Below are positions 54,731 through 64,000 of a stretch of 64,000 nucleotides of DNA, one piece after another (positions within the stretch are counted from its first letter, which is position 1; the number at the start of each line of letters is the position of its first letter). Both the position numbers and the translations under genes were made by a program. Source of the DNA: Symsagittifera roscoffensis (lineage: Eukaryota; Xenacoelomorpha; Acoela; Convolutidae); the NCBI RefSeq assembly GCF_963678635.1, contig NC_087068.1, positions 13,517,872-13,581,871 of the forward strand, given 5' to 3'. The notes below the pieces were generated by a model. It worked only from the letters and a program-made list of their open reading frames with translations. It had not been told where the DNA came from and did not search any database.

Positions 54731-57700
54731 CGAGGTTCTTCTCGCTTCTTAGTTTCATTTCGCTCATTGAAAGATCAGCTTGACCTTTAGTCGATTCGTT
54801 ATCAGCAAAAACGTCGGAAGCGCTGCTGAACGAAGATTGGCTACGCCTAGTTTTAAATTTTCACGTGCTTCCCTTGCTCAGCCTGGGAACCTTAGTAGTC
54901 GATCCTAACGAGTCCCCACGCTGCATATTTCGTAACAAACAGTAATACTCGCACAAATTAATGGCAATGCACACGCACCGCAAATAAGTTCAAGTTAATT
55001 TACTTAACGCTGCCCTGCTCGATTTCGTTAGTATCAAAAACGTCTCTTAGATCTCTCGATGATAACATTAGTGAGCCAGCTAAAGTCACACACAGGGCCT
55101 GCTCAGTATTGATTTAATGCGAACTCAACTCCGTTGTATAGTATAACAGTATCATAAAATTTCCACAAGATATAATCAATACACAAAACACAATTGATCA
55201 TCAGATAAGAATATCCTCCAGGTGACAGCGAACTTTTGTCAGTATCAATTTACCGCCACACTCTTATCAAGTCAATGCTTTGTTAAAATCAAACAATCTT
55301 TTGTAAGAAAAAACTGTGATGATTCAAGAATAGATAAAAAAATTTAGTCTTAGAGAAAAAGACTTCCCTCGATCGGAACACTCCAAAAGAACGAAGCCCA
55401 AGGACACAGTCTTCTCAAGTGAGAGTGTATTTGCCGAATACACCCATCGAGGTCTTCTTTTAGGTGTCCCGTGGTTGCGCAAGCTGTCCTACTAAATAGC
55501 TCAAGGCAACTTCTGATCGAAAAGTTTCTAAAGTCTATGAAAAAGCTTCCCCACACCCGGAACGCTCCAAGTACACGAGAGCAGGGAACAATTTTTCTTC
55601 TCAAGTGAGTGTATGTCTGCCTATTACACTCACCGAGGTCTTCTTTTATGCGTTCCCAGATTGCCCAAGCTTTCCTATTAAGTGGCTCAAGGCAACCACA
55701 CAACCAAAATCTCAATCAAAAAAATTTGTTCGGGTACTTTTAACAGACCCGATCTAGAATCAACAGTTGATCACAAATCACCGGGTCAAATGGGCTCCCG
55801 TGATCCAATATGCAAGCTCCTTGGTATTTGAACTTTAATACCGACTCTAAATGGATATTCTAGTTGCTCAAATTGCCCCAGAAGATACCCCTAAATTTTA
55901 AATAGGGAGGGTTGCTAAGAGACTTAAGTCACTCCGGAGGTTTACGCCGGAGGGTTGTAAAGACACTTAGCTTGCCTCGGAGGGTTGTTTCGGAGGGTAC
56001 CTTAATCACCCAAGTTACTTCGGAGGGTCCCCCCAAACTTACTATGGAGGGTCAATAAGAGGCTTAATACGCTCCGGAGGGTTACTTCGGAGGGTTCCCT
56101 CAAAATTTCAAGTTCTTTGAAATTCGTTTGTAAGGGTCTCCTACTAATCTCAGAAGGCGTCAAAACAAACTAAATTTTCTGCGGGGGGTTGTTTTAACTT
56201 CTTCGGAGGGTCTCGTGGAAAATTTCCACTAAGGAGGGTTGCTAAGGAGCTTAGCTGACTCCGGAGGGTTCCCCAAAAATCAAGAAAAAGGGTTATTTTA
56301 CCGCAATAAAGCCTCTGAATGCGGTGTAAGTGACTTAAAACCAGTTTGGCTGACACGGTCAACCTTCCCAGTAGGATAAAAAGGTGATCTTATAAAACTT
56401 TCTGCTGCTCGGAGGTTTCCCTAAAGTTTGGACCCTCCGAAACAACAAATTCTAAAAAACTCTTTTTTTTCCAAGATTATCAACCCAAAAACGGTTGCGG
56501 TCGGGAAATTCGACTTATGGTACCAAAATTATCCCGATCGTTTGGCTAGTCTTTGAAAAGTCGCCAAAAACGCGTTCGTCAAAATGGCCTTTTTTCACCA
56601 CCTATATAGGTTCTGAAAGACTTTTTCCGCAATTCCTGTTGAAAGTGCCTAAAATAATTGAAACGAGTGTAATAGCTCCGTAAGGCACTAGAACAAAAAA
56701 CCGGACCAAAATTGGTTTGGAGACAAAAATTTGGCCAATAACTATCAAATTTGGACCCTCCGATTCCTTCCTTTTCCAATCTCTAAGTCGTTTGCTCTAT
56801 CCACGGAGCTAGTCGGAGGGTAACTCAAAAATTTCTCTAATAACCGATCACGTTATGCTAGCACGGTCCTAATGCAAAAATTTTTATTGCTCTAACTCTA
56901 AAAACTCAAAAACTCGATCCCTAAAACAAATTGACAAAATTCGGAAAATTATCAAAATTTTGATCGAAAAAGTTTTGTTTTTTTTTCGATCAAAATTTGG
57001 TCTGTTTAGGGCTAAGTAAAAAAGTAGTATTTTGAGGCCATCAGCCAAACGACTTTTGATCAGCTTTCGTTTACATGCGAACACAGCCACATAGCTGAGT
57101 CTCGGATCCTCAGACTACGTGATTGCTATTAAAAACACGGCTCGAATACCCGATTTTAATATGTTTTTGGTGACAGTTCTATAATAATTCCATTGGAGAT
57201 GGATTGAACCTTTCCTCTTCCTAGCTACTCATATTCTAAAATATCAATTAAAACCGGTGTCAATTCAAAGTTCTATGGCATCAGCGTAGCTAAAAAGTTA
57301 GTTTACTACAGTCTTTCACCATATATCAGTCTCTGGGGGACCAAGCCTCCACTTCCGTGTTCTCCTTGTAATAACGTCGTTATTACTCTCAATTCGTGGC
57401 ACAGGAGGGTACTGTTCTCCACCACTTCCCCACCGATGCCTCCTTTCCTACTATTTTCTTCCGCTAAAGGTCTTATCGTGCGTGATCGTCACGATAAGAG
57501 GCTTCGTTTTTCTTTGTTCTCGTGCGACTGTTTTCTACTCTATTTGGTTTTGTTCTGACTTTTTTACCTTTTTTTAGTCAAAATGGCCGTTTTTTGTATT
57601 TCTGAGAAATAAACGCTCGTTAATCGAAACTTTGAAAAATTGAAACTTCCAGAATATTTCGACCCTCCTTTTCAGCACTTTTTCGTCGTAAAGGCCTTTT

Positions 57701-57767
57701 ATTGTTCTTTCGTGTTCAACCGGAAGGTTGCGCTGTGCCAATCTGGCCGAATGGCACATAACACCGG
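54731..57767 (-). other. Leader/LTR region of element E
   Basis: Single-copy counterpart of the C leader: two 180-bp repeats with the hairpin (about 55.45-55.70 kb), the CGGAGGGTT cluster (55.90-56.42 kb) and the LTR-like block 57,000-57,767. No gene. Frames such as 55,715-55,350 translate the repeats. Confidence 0.7.
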
Positions 57768-58904
57768 TATTTTTTGATATTTTAGAATATGAGTAGCTAG
57801 AAGGAGGAAAGGGTCAATCCATCTCCAATGGATTTAATATAGAACTGTCACCAAAAACATATTAAAGTTGGTATTCGAGCCGTTTTTTTAATAGCAATCA
57901 CGTAGTCTGAGGATCCGAGACCCAGCTATGTGGTTGTGTTCGCATGTAAATGAAAGCTGATCAAAAGTCGTTTGACTGATGGCCTAAAAATAGTAACTTT
58001 TTACTTAGCCCTAACTAGACCAGAAAATCAACTGGCAAGGTCGAGACGGTGAAAAACGAGTAGAAAGAAGGTAACTGACGCCTGCCAGTCGTTAATAGGT
58101 ACTTTTTCTACGCTCCGTCACTGTGTAGTATTTGGGCGAATGTTATTACTCTCAATTCGTGGCACAGGAGGGTACTGTTCTCCACCACTTCCCCACCGAT
58201 GCCTCCTTTCCTACTATTTTCTTCCGCTAAAGGTCTTATCGTGCGTGATCGTCACGATAAGAGGCTTCGTTTTTCTTTGTTCTCGTGCGACTGTTTTCTA
58301 CTCTATTTGGTTTTGTTCTGACTTTTTTACCTTTTTTTAGTCAAAATGGCCGTTTTTTGTATTTCTGAGAAATAAACGCTCGTTAATCGAAACTTTGAAA
58401 AATTGAAACTTCCAGAATATTTCGACCCTCCTTTTCAGCACTTTTTCGTCGTAAAGGCCTTTTATCGTTCTTTTGTGTTCAGCCGGAAGGTTGCGCTGTG
58501 CCAATCTGGCCGAATGGCACATAACACCGGTATTGTTTGATAATTTAGAATATGAGTAGCTAGAAGGAGGAAAGGGTCAATCCATCTCCAATGGATTTAA
58601 TATAGAACTGTCACCAAAAACATATTAAATTAGGTATTCGAGCCGTGTTTTTAATAGCAATCACGTAGTCTGAGGATCCGAGACCCAGCTATGTGGTTGT
58701 GTTCGCATGTAAATGAAAGCTGATCAAAAGTCGTTTGACTGATGGCCTAAAAATAGTAACTTTTTACTTAGCCCTAAATAGACCAGAAAATCAACTGGCA
58801 AGGTCGAGACGGTAAAAAACGAGTAGAAAGAAGGCAACTGACGCCTGCCAGTCGTTAATAGGTATTTTTTCTACGCTCCGTCACTGTGTAGTATTTGGGC
58901 GAAT
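57379..58904. repeat. Tandem duplication, 763-bp unit, spanning the E/F centre
   Basis: Bases 57,379-58,141 recur as 58,142-58,904, with about 1% difference (for example TTATTGTTC against TTATCGTTC). The flanks share GTTA at the breakpoint (CGTCGTTATT and GCGAATGTTACAT). The unit contains the head-to-head centre, so two such centres are present (about 57,767 and 58,530). Confidence 0.9.
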
Positions 58905-61900
58905 GTTACATAGACGTTTTTATGGCGCTCCTGGGTGTGAGACCATCATGATCAGCAAAGGTTTCAGCGACGAACCCTCCGCTCCGGGCGCAAGCCCGAG
59001 GTAGAGGCCTTAGTGACCTTTGTTGTACTAGGAGGAAGGTGTGAACCCTCCGCCTAGTACTATTTAGCTTTTTAGCTTAGTTAACACCGAAAATTCCGGG
59101 GGCCGGAGGGCTAGGTGGGAAGTCGAGAGCCCGCTTGTCCCAAGGTCCCGGGACCAAAAACAATTAAAGAAAAAGTGTAAAACCAAACAAAAATAGTGTA
59201 TAACAACGAAAAAGCCAAAAACAAATTTATTTGAAAACAAAAAAGTACAAAAAACAGTTAAAAAACCCAAAAATTCCAAAAACAATAAAAAACATAAAAT
59301 GACAGTTTATATGTTATTTCCGGACGAGATGTGATCTGACCTTCCTATTTGTTGTTGTTTCAGATTGATTTATATCATTTCTGATAGAAAGATTTTGTGT
59401 TTTGGTGACGGGTTGGGTACCCTCCCTTGAGTGTAATTTGAGTATTTAAGCACGTTAATGGTGATTTTGCCGGTGACCGGAGGGTAGAGTGACAAGCTGA
59501 CCGATGTGTTCCACACTCAACAAGGGCATCAGGGACAACATCCACAACGACTGTTGGGTATCGTTGAAAAACTTTTAGCATCGATCGGGTGCTATTTCAT
59601 TAAAACTTAAGAGGTTGGGGGCACGATTGGCGCGGTCCGATTGTACCCTCCATTGATCACGAATTTCCGAGTTGAGGGTCTTCATTCGGGTATTTTGGTG
59701 CAAAAGAGGGTATAGTAAAATTCATTAACGGCTACTATTAGATTATTTTCCTTACTATATATTACTTATCTCCTATTCAGACCCGAGAAACACCCCAGAA
59801 TTACTGATTTTTGACCAAACTGTAGAACCCCAAAATTTTGAATGTCCGAGTTTTTCCGAACAGCAAAAAGCTTTTATACAGGGAGTTACTACGTAGTTCC
59901 ATCCCCCTGACTAAAGAAACCGCGTGAGAAAGGACTCAGTAGAAGTTAGAAAAGTCAAATTTTTTTCGATCAAAACTTTGATAGTTTTCCGAATTTTGTT
60001 AATCTCTTTTGGGGATCAAGTCTTTGAGTTTTTACAGTTAGAGAAATAAAAATTTTTGCGTCAGGTGTATACCAGCATAACGTGCTCGGTTACCAGAGAA
60101 ATTTTTGAGTAACCCTCCGATTAGTTCTGTCGATAGAGCTAACGACTTAAAGATTGGAAAAGGAAGGAATCGGAGGGTCCAAATTTCATAGTTATTGGCC
60201 ACATTTTTGCTTCCAAACCAATTTTGGTCCGGTTTTTTGCATGGTTCCAGTAGCATACGGGGCTGCTACGCTCGTTTCTTTTATTTTTAGGCACTTTCAC
60301 TAGGAATTGCGGAAAAAGTCTTTCAGAACCTCTATAGGTGGTGGAAAGTGTGAACCCTCCGCCTAGTACTATTTAGCTTTTTAGCTTAGTTAACACCGAA
60401 AATTCCGGGGGCCGGAGGGCTAGGTGGGAAGTCGAGAGCCCGCTTGTCCCAAGGTCCCGGGACCAAAAACAATTAAAGAAAAAGTGTAAAACCAAACAAA
60501 AATAGTGTATAACAACGAAAAAGCCAAAAACAAATTTATTTGAAAACAAAAAAGTACAAAAAACAGTTAAAAAACCCAAAAATTCCAAAAACAATAAAAA
60601 ACATAAAATGACAGTTTATATGTTATTTCCGGACGAGATGTGATCTGACCTTCCTATTTGTTGTTGTTTCAGATTGATTTATATCATTTCTGATAGAAAG
60701 ATTTTGTGTTTTGGTGACGGGTTGGGTACCCTCCCTTGAGTGTAATTTGAGTATTTAAGCACGTTAATGGTGATTTTGCCGGTGACCGGAGGGTAGAGTG
60801 ACAAGCTGACCGATGTGTTCCACACTCAACAAGGGCATCAGGGACAACATCCACAACGACTGTTGGGTATCGTTGAAAAACTTTTAGCATCGATCGGGTG
60901 CTATTTCATTAAAACTTAAGAGGTTGGGGGCACGATTGGCGCGGTCCGATTGTACCCTCCATTGATCACGAATTTCCGAGTTGAGGGTCTTCATTCGGGT
61001 ATTTTGGTGCAAAAGAGGGTATAGTAAAATTCATTAACGGCTACTATTAGATTATTTTCCTTACTATATATTACTTATCTCCTATTCAGACCCGAGAAAC
61101 ACCCCAGAATTACTGATTTTTGACCAAACTGTAGAACCCCAAAATTTTGAATGTCCGAGTTTTTCCGAACAGCAAAAAGCTTTTATACAGGGAGTTACTA
61201 CGTAGTTCCATCCCCCTGACTAAAGAAACCGCGTGAGAAAGGACTCAGTAGAAGTTAGAAAAGTCAAATTTTTTTCGATCAAAACTTTGATAGTTTTCCG
61301 AATTTTGTTAATCTCTTTTGGGGATCAAGTTTTTGAGTTTTTACAGTTAGAGAAATAAAAATTTTTGCGTCAGGTGTATACCAGCATAACGTGCTCGGTT
61401 ACCAGAGAAATTTTTGAGTAACCCTCCGATTAGTTCTGTCGATAGAGCTAACGACTTAAAGATTGGAAAAGGAAGGAATCGGAGGGTCCAAATTTCATAG
61501 TTATTGGCCACATTTTTGCTTCCAAACCAATTTTGGTCCGGTTTTTTGCATGGTTCCAGTAGCATACGGGGCTGCTACGCTCGTTTCTTTTATTTTTAGG
61601 CACTTTCACTAGGAATTGCGGAAAAAGTCTTTCAGAACCTCTATAGGTGGTGGAAAAAGGCCATTTTGACGAACGCGTTTTTGGCGATTTCTCAAAGACT
61701 AGCTAACCGATTGGGATCATTTTGGTACCATAGAACGACGTTTTTGATCAGTTTCCCGGACTGCAACCGTTTTTGGGTTGATAATCTCGGAAAAGAAAAT
61801 GTTTTTAGAATTTTTTAGTTCGGAGGGTTCACATTTAAGGGAACCCTCCGAGCGGCAGAAAATTTTATAAGATCAGCTTTTTATCCTACTGGGAAGGTTA

Positions 61901-62548
61901 ACCGTGTCAGTCAACCTGGTTTTAAGTCAGTTACACCGCATTCGGAGGCTTCACCGCGGTAGAATAACGCTTTTTCTTGATTTTTGGGGAACCCTCCGAG
62001 GTAACCCTCCGGAGTCAGCTAAGCTCCTTAGCGAACCTCCTTATTGGAAATTTTCCACGAGACCCTCCCAAGAAGTTAAAACAACCCCCCACAGAGAACT
62101 TAGCTTGTGTTGACACCTTCTGAGACTAGTAGGAGACCCTTACAAGTGATATTCAAAGAATTTGAAATTTTGAAGGAACCCTCCGAAGTAACCCTCCGTA
62201 GCGTATTAAGCCTCTTATTGACCCTCCTTAGTGAATTTAGGGGGACCCTCCGAAGTAACTTGGGTGATTAAGGTACCCTCCGACGTAACCCTCCGAGGTA
62301 AGCTAAGTGTCTTAACAACCCTCCGGAGTGACTTAAGCCTCTTAACAACCCTTTTTAATGAAAATTTAGGGGTATATTCTGGGGCAATTTGAGCAAATAG
62401 AATATCCATTTAGAATCGGAATAAAAGGTCAACTACCAACGGGCGTGCATATCAGAATCACAGGAGCCCATTTGACCAGGAGATTTGGCTCCGAAAACCG
62501 ACATTTTACGCTAGGCTCCAAAGTCCGACATTGGGGGCAGCTGGCGAT
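58142..62548 (+). other. Leader/LTR region of element F
   Basis: No gene. Contents follow D: the GTTACATAGACG block (58,904), A-rich tract (59,155-59,295), TATTTAAG at 59,443-59,450 (again at 60,752-60,759), and a CCCTCCGAAG cluster at 61,820-62,350. The match to D is very close, with scattered changes. Confidence 0.7.
59035..61652. repeat. Tandem duplication, 1309-bp unit (F leader)
   Basis: Bases of about 59,035-60,343 recur as 60,344-61,652, nearly identical (CAAGTCTTTGAG against CAAGTTTTTGAG is one of the few changes). The breakpoint flanks share GGAA (GGAGGAAGG and GGTGGAAAAAGG). It duplicates the promoter-like box. D has a single copy. Confidence 0.92.
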
Positions 62549-63022
62549 ATGAGTGACATGTTTGCTGGCGTAATGACTGGTCTGGATGAACTGAGACAGG
62601 ACATGACTAAAAGAATAGATCAAGTTGACGAGAGAGCTCACCAGGGTCGAGAGAACTTGCGAGATGAACTGACGCATGTGAAGTCGCAGGCGAGAGTCGA
62701 TTAGGCTCAATTGATTCGCAACACCGATCAATGCCTGGTGGAGAGCTTGGCACAGGCAAACAACGAGTCAGAGGAAAGAGAGGCTAGGATGACAAGAGAG
62801 ATTGAGCGATTGTTGAACGATCATGACAATACCTATGCCCATACGATGACTAGCCTGGAAAAAAAGTTAGATGCCAAATCTGACCTGATGATGCGGAAGC
62901 TTGACGAGATCTTAAGCGGAAGCAATCGGGAGGAGCGTTCCAACCCAAGAGCAGGCAGCAGGAGATGGAGCAGGCAGCTATGCCTGGGCCCAGCAAAATT
63001 CGAGAGCGAATTACGAATCTAG
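62549..63022 (+). pseudogene. gag: gag coiled-coil region, element F (nonsense mutation)
   Basis: Starts at the MSDMFAGVM codons (62,549) and reads the coiled coil to a TAG at about 62,702 (CGATTAGGC; D has CGATCAGGC, one C-to-T change). It then continues in frame to 63,022. The TAG after NPRERSR seen in D is lost in F through a small rearrangement (CCAAGAGCAGGCAGCAGG). Confidence 0.7.
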
Positions 63023-63061
63023 GAATAGGGAGCGGCCCAGGGATGCCACCCAGAGACAATA

Positions 63062-63910
63062 TTGCCCACTGTGCCACAAGTCAGCTCGGTGCCAGAACTG
63101 ACTACGGTCTCACAGGACACGACGATGTATGCTTCGATGTTTGAGCCTCTGAACAGATCTCTCGAGACATTCATCGCCCAGCTCTCGAAGTCAACCGAGA
63201 GAGGAGAGAGGTCAACAAGGACTCTGAAAAAGCCGAAATCATACAAAGACGAGTCAGACGGCTGCATTGATACTTGGATAGAGGTGATGAAGTTGCACTT
63301 TGAAGAGGAATATCTCTCAAAGAAACAGGAATGCAGCGCACTGACAAGCAACCTGGAGGGTACCGCCCTGAATTGTGTAAGGGCGAAAAGGGCAAATGAA
63401 CGAGACAGTGCTCGCAAGATATTTGACATCCTGCTGAATCATTTCGGCTCTGGAGTACAAGGGCATCAGGCTATGGTGAAGTTCGAGAAGAGGCGTCAAA
63501 GAGATGACGAATCCATAGACAAGTTTTTGGACGACCTTGAATTACTCAGGAGGAGAAGCAACCCCGATGAGAGAATTTCCGAACGGAACTTAGCGATTGC
63601 CTCGAAGTTCATGGATGGAGTGAAGAGTGAAGAGTTGAAAACAATGCTAGCCACACACTTCACCCTGTCGCTTGACCAAGAACCCACGCCCGATGATTTG
63701 CGTATGAAGTCGCGTGAGTACTTGCTCATAAAACCGAGGGCGCAAAACCGTTACAGCAATTATGGCAACTACAGCGGGACAAACACTGGCAAAAACTCCA
63801 GTTGGTACAAACCTCGCGACGACATGGATAAGAGGAGGTCCTGTGCGAATTGTGGCTCGATGGACCACCATGTTTCCGAATGTTCACGAAGGAAGTTGAG
63901 CAATGGGTAA
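63062..63910 (+). CDS. gag: gag capsid-nucleocapsid frame, element F (282 codons open)
   Basis: Same open frame as D with a handful of substitutions (for example FIAQLS, NHFGSG). Capsid helices and the zinc knuckle CANCGSMDHHVSEC are intact, and it ends RRKLSNG. Three copies (D, E, F) keep this frame while surrounding sequence has indels. This may mean recent copying rather than selection. Confidence 0.75.
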   Translation: MPTVPQVSSVPELTTVSQDTTMYASMFEPLNRSLETFIAQLSKSTERGERSTRTLKKPKSYKDESDGCIDTWIEVMKLHFEEEYLSKKQECSALTSNLEGTALNCVRAKRANERDSARKIFDILLNHFGSGVQGHQAMVKFEKRRQRDDESIDKFLDDLELLRRRSNPDERISERNLAIASKFMDGVKSEELKTMLATHFTLSLDQEPTPDDLRMKSREYLLIKPRAQNRYSNYGNYSGTNTGKNSSWYKPRDDMDKRRSCANCGSMDHHVSECSRRKLSNG

Positions 63911-64000
63911 GGTCGGAACTGGAGAGCACAGATCTTCGGGAAAAAGTTGACATTTTGAGTAAAACAACGAAAGAGGACAAACAGGAACCCAGAAAGCAGA
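63850..64000 (+). pseudogene. pol: Start of pol, element F (cut by the window end)
   Basis: In the -1 register relative to gag the sequence continues past the gag stop with LESTDLREKVDILSK and on to the window edge, as in D and E. Whether a protease and RT follow cannot be seen. Confidence 0.6.

Larger units (their letters stand above)
51745..57767 (-). mobile_element. Element E: leader-gag-protease fragment, minus strand
   Basis: Corresponds to C from its leader to the protease. It holds ORF0, gag and the protease with the active-site motif, and ends at the fold-back with D before the RT. It has the undivided leader (no 2295-bp duplication). The right end is the head-to-head centre with F. 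Confidence 0.8.
39100..64000. repeat. Two direct copies of a compound unit of about 12.4 kb
   Basis: Unit 1 (C gag/protease, leader, head-to-head centre at 47,477, D leader and gag to 51,690) and unit 2 (E from 51,745, centre at about 57,770, F to the window end) match in the same order and orientations. D gag at 50,691 corresponds to F gag at 63,062 (offset 12,371). D and F share the same leader-gag deletion, so the pair was copied as a unit. Internal duplications differ: 2295 bp in unit 1; 763 and 1309 bp in unit 2. Confidence 0.8.
57768..64000 (+). mobile_element. Element F: leader-gag fragment, plus strand, runs off the window
   Basis: Counterpart of D with the same leader-to-gag deletion. 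The leader is lengthened by the 763- and 1309-bp duplications. The gag CA-NC frame is open; the coiled-coil part has a nonsense codon. The pol frame has just begun at the window end. Confidence 0.8.

Overview
The window looks like a stretch of a repeat-rich animal (invertebrate) genome made almost entirely of LTR retrotransposon sequence of one Ty3/gypsy lineage. I saw no host gene, tRNA, rRNA or bacterial-type feature. The evidence for an animal genome is indirect: gypsy-type gag zinc knuckles, a DTGA aspartic protease, YVDD/YMDD reverse transcriptase, RNase H, an HHCC/DDE integrase with a GPF-type C-terminus, long AT-rich leaders and a CATA microsatellite. I have only an unverified impression that the accessory proteins of element C resemble proteins from nematode genomes, so I do not name a species.

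Six copies or part-copies can be separated, lettered here A-F. A (+, 1-7531) and B (-, about 22.6 kb down to 7.54 kb) form one subfamily and meet tail-to-tail inside RNase H at about 7.53 kb. B is interrupted in its RT by a 2.5-kb LTR-like insertion (8.92-11.38 kb). C (-, about 47.48 down to 22.6 kb) is the only near-complete element and is unusually large, about 25 kb: leader, short acidic ORF, gag, protease, RT, RNase H, Ser-rich tether, integrase, a macro-domain-like segment, then an 8.65-kb accessory reading frame (32,963 down to 24,313) that contains a coiled coil and two SGNH-hydrolase-like domains, followed by a polypurine tract and a 3' LTR. D (+, 47.48-51.69 kb), E (-, 57.77-51.75 kb) and F (+, 57.77 kb to beyond the window) are leader-gag-protease fragments of the C subfamily. 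C and D, and E and F, are head-to-head; D and E are tail-to-tail. The C/D half (from about 39.1 kb) and the E/F half are two direct copies of one roughly 12.4-kb compound unit.

Every coding region carries stops or frameshifts, so none of the copies is evidently active. The C-subfamily gags of D, E and F retain an 849-nt or 840-nt uninterrupted CA-NC frame, and the pol frame overlaps its end in the -1 register. The leaders of both subfamilies hold clusters of a short motif (CCGGAAGGGT in A/B, CGGAGGGTT in C-F), a conserved stem-loop and a conserved TATTTAAG core-promoter-like box.

The region is also rich in local rearrangements: six tandem duplications (units about 353, 763, 1003, 1309, 2295 and 3275 bp), a local inverted duplication at 479-787, and fold-back joins with short shared bases or micro-insertions. 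Copies within pairs range from nearly identical to several percent diverged, so they are not all one event. An assembly artefact remains possible for the near-identical pairs.
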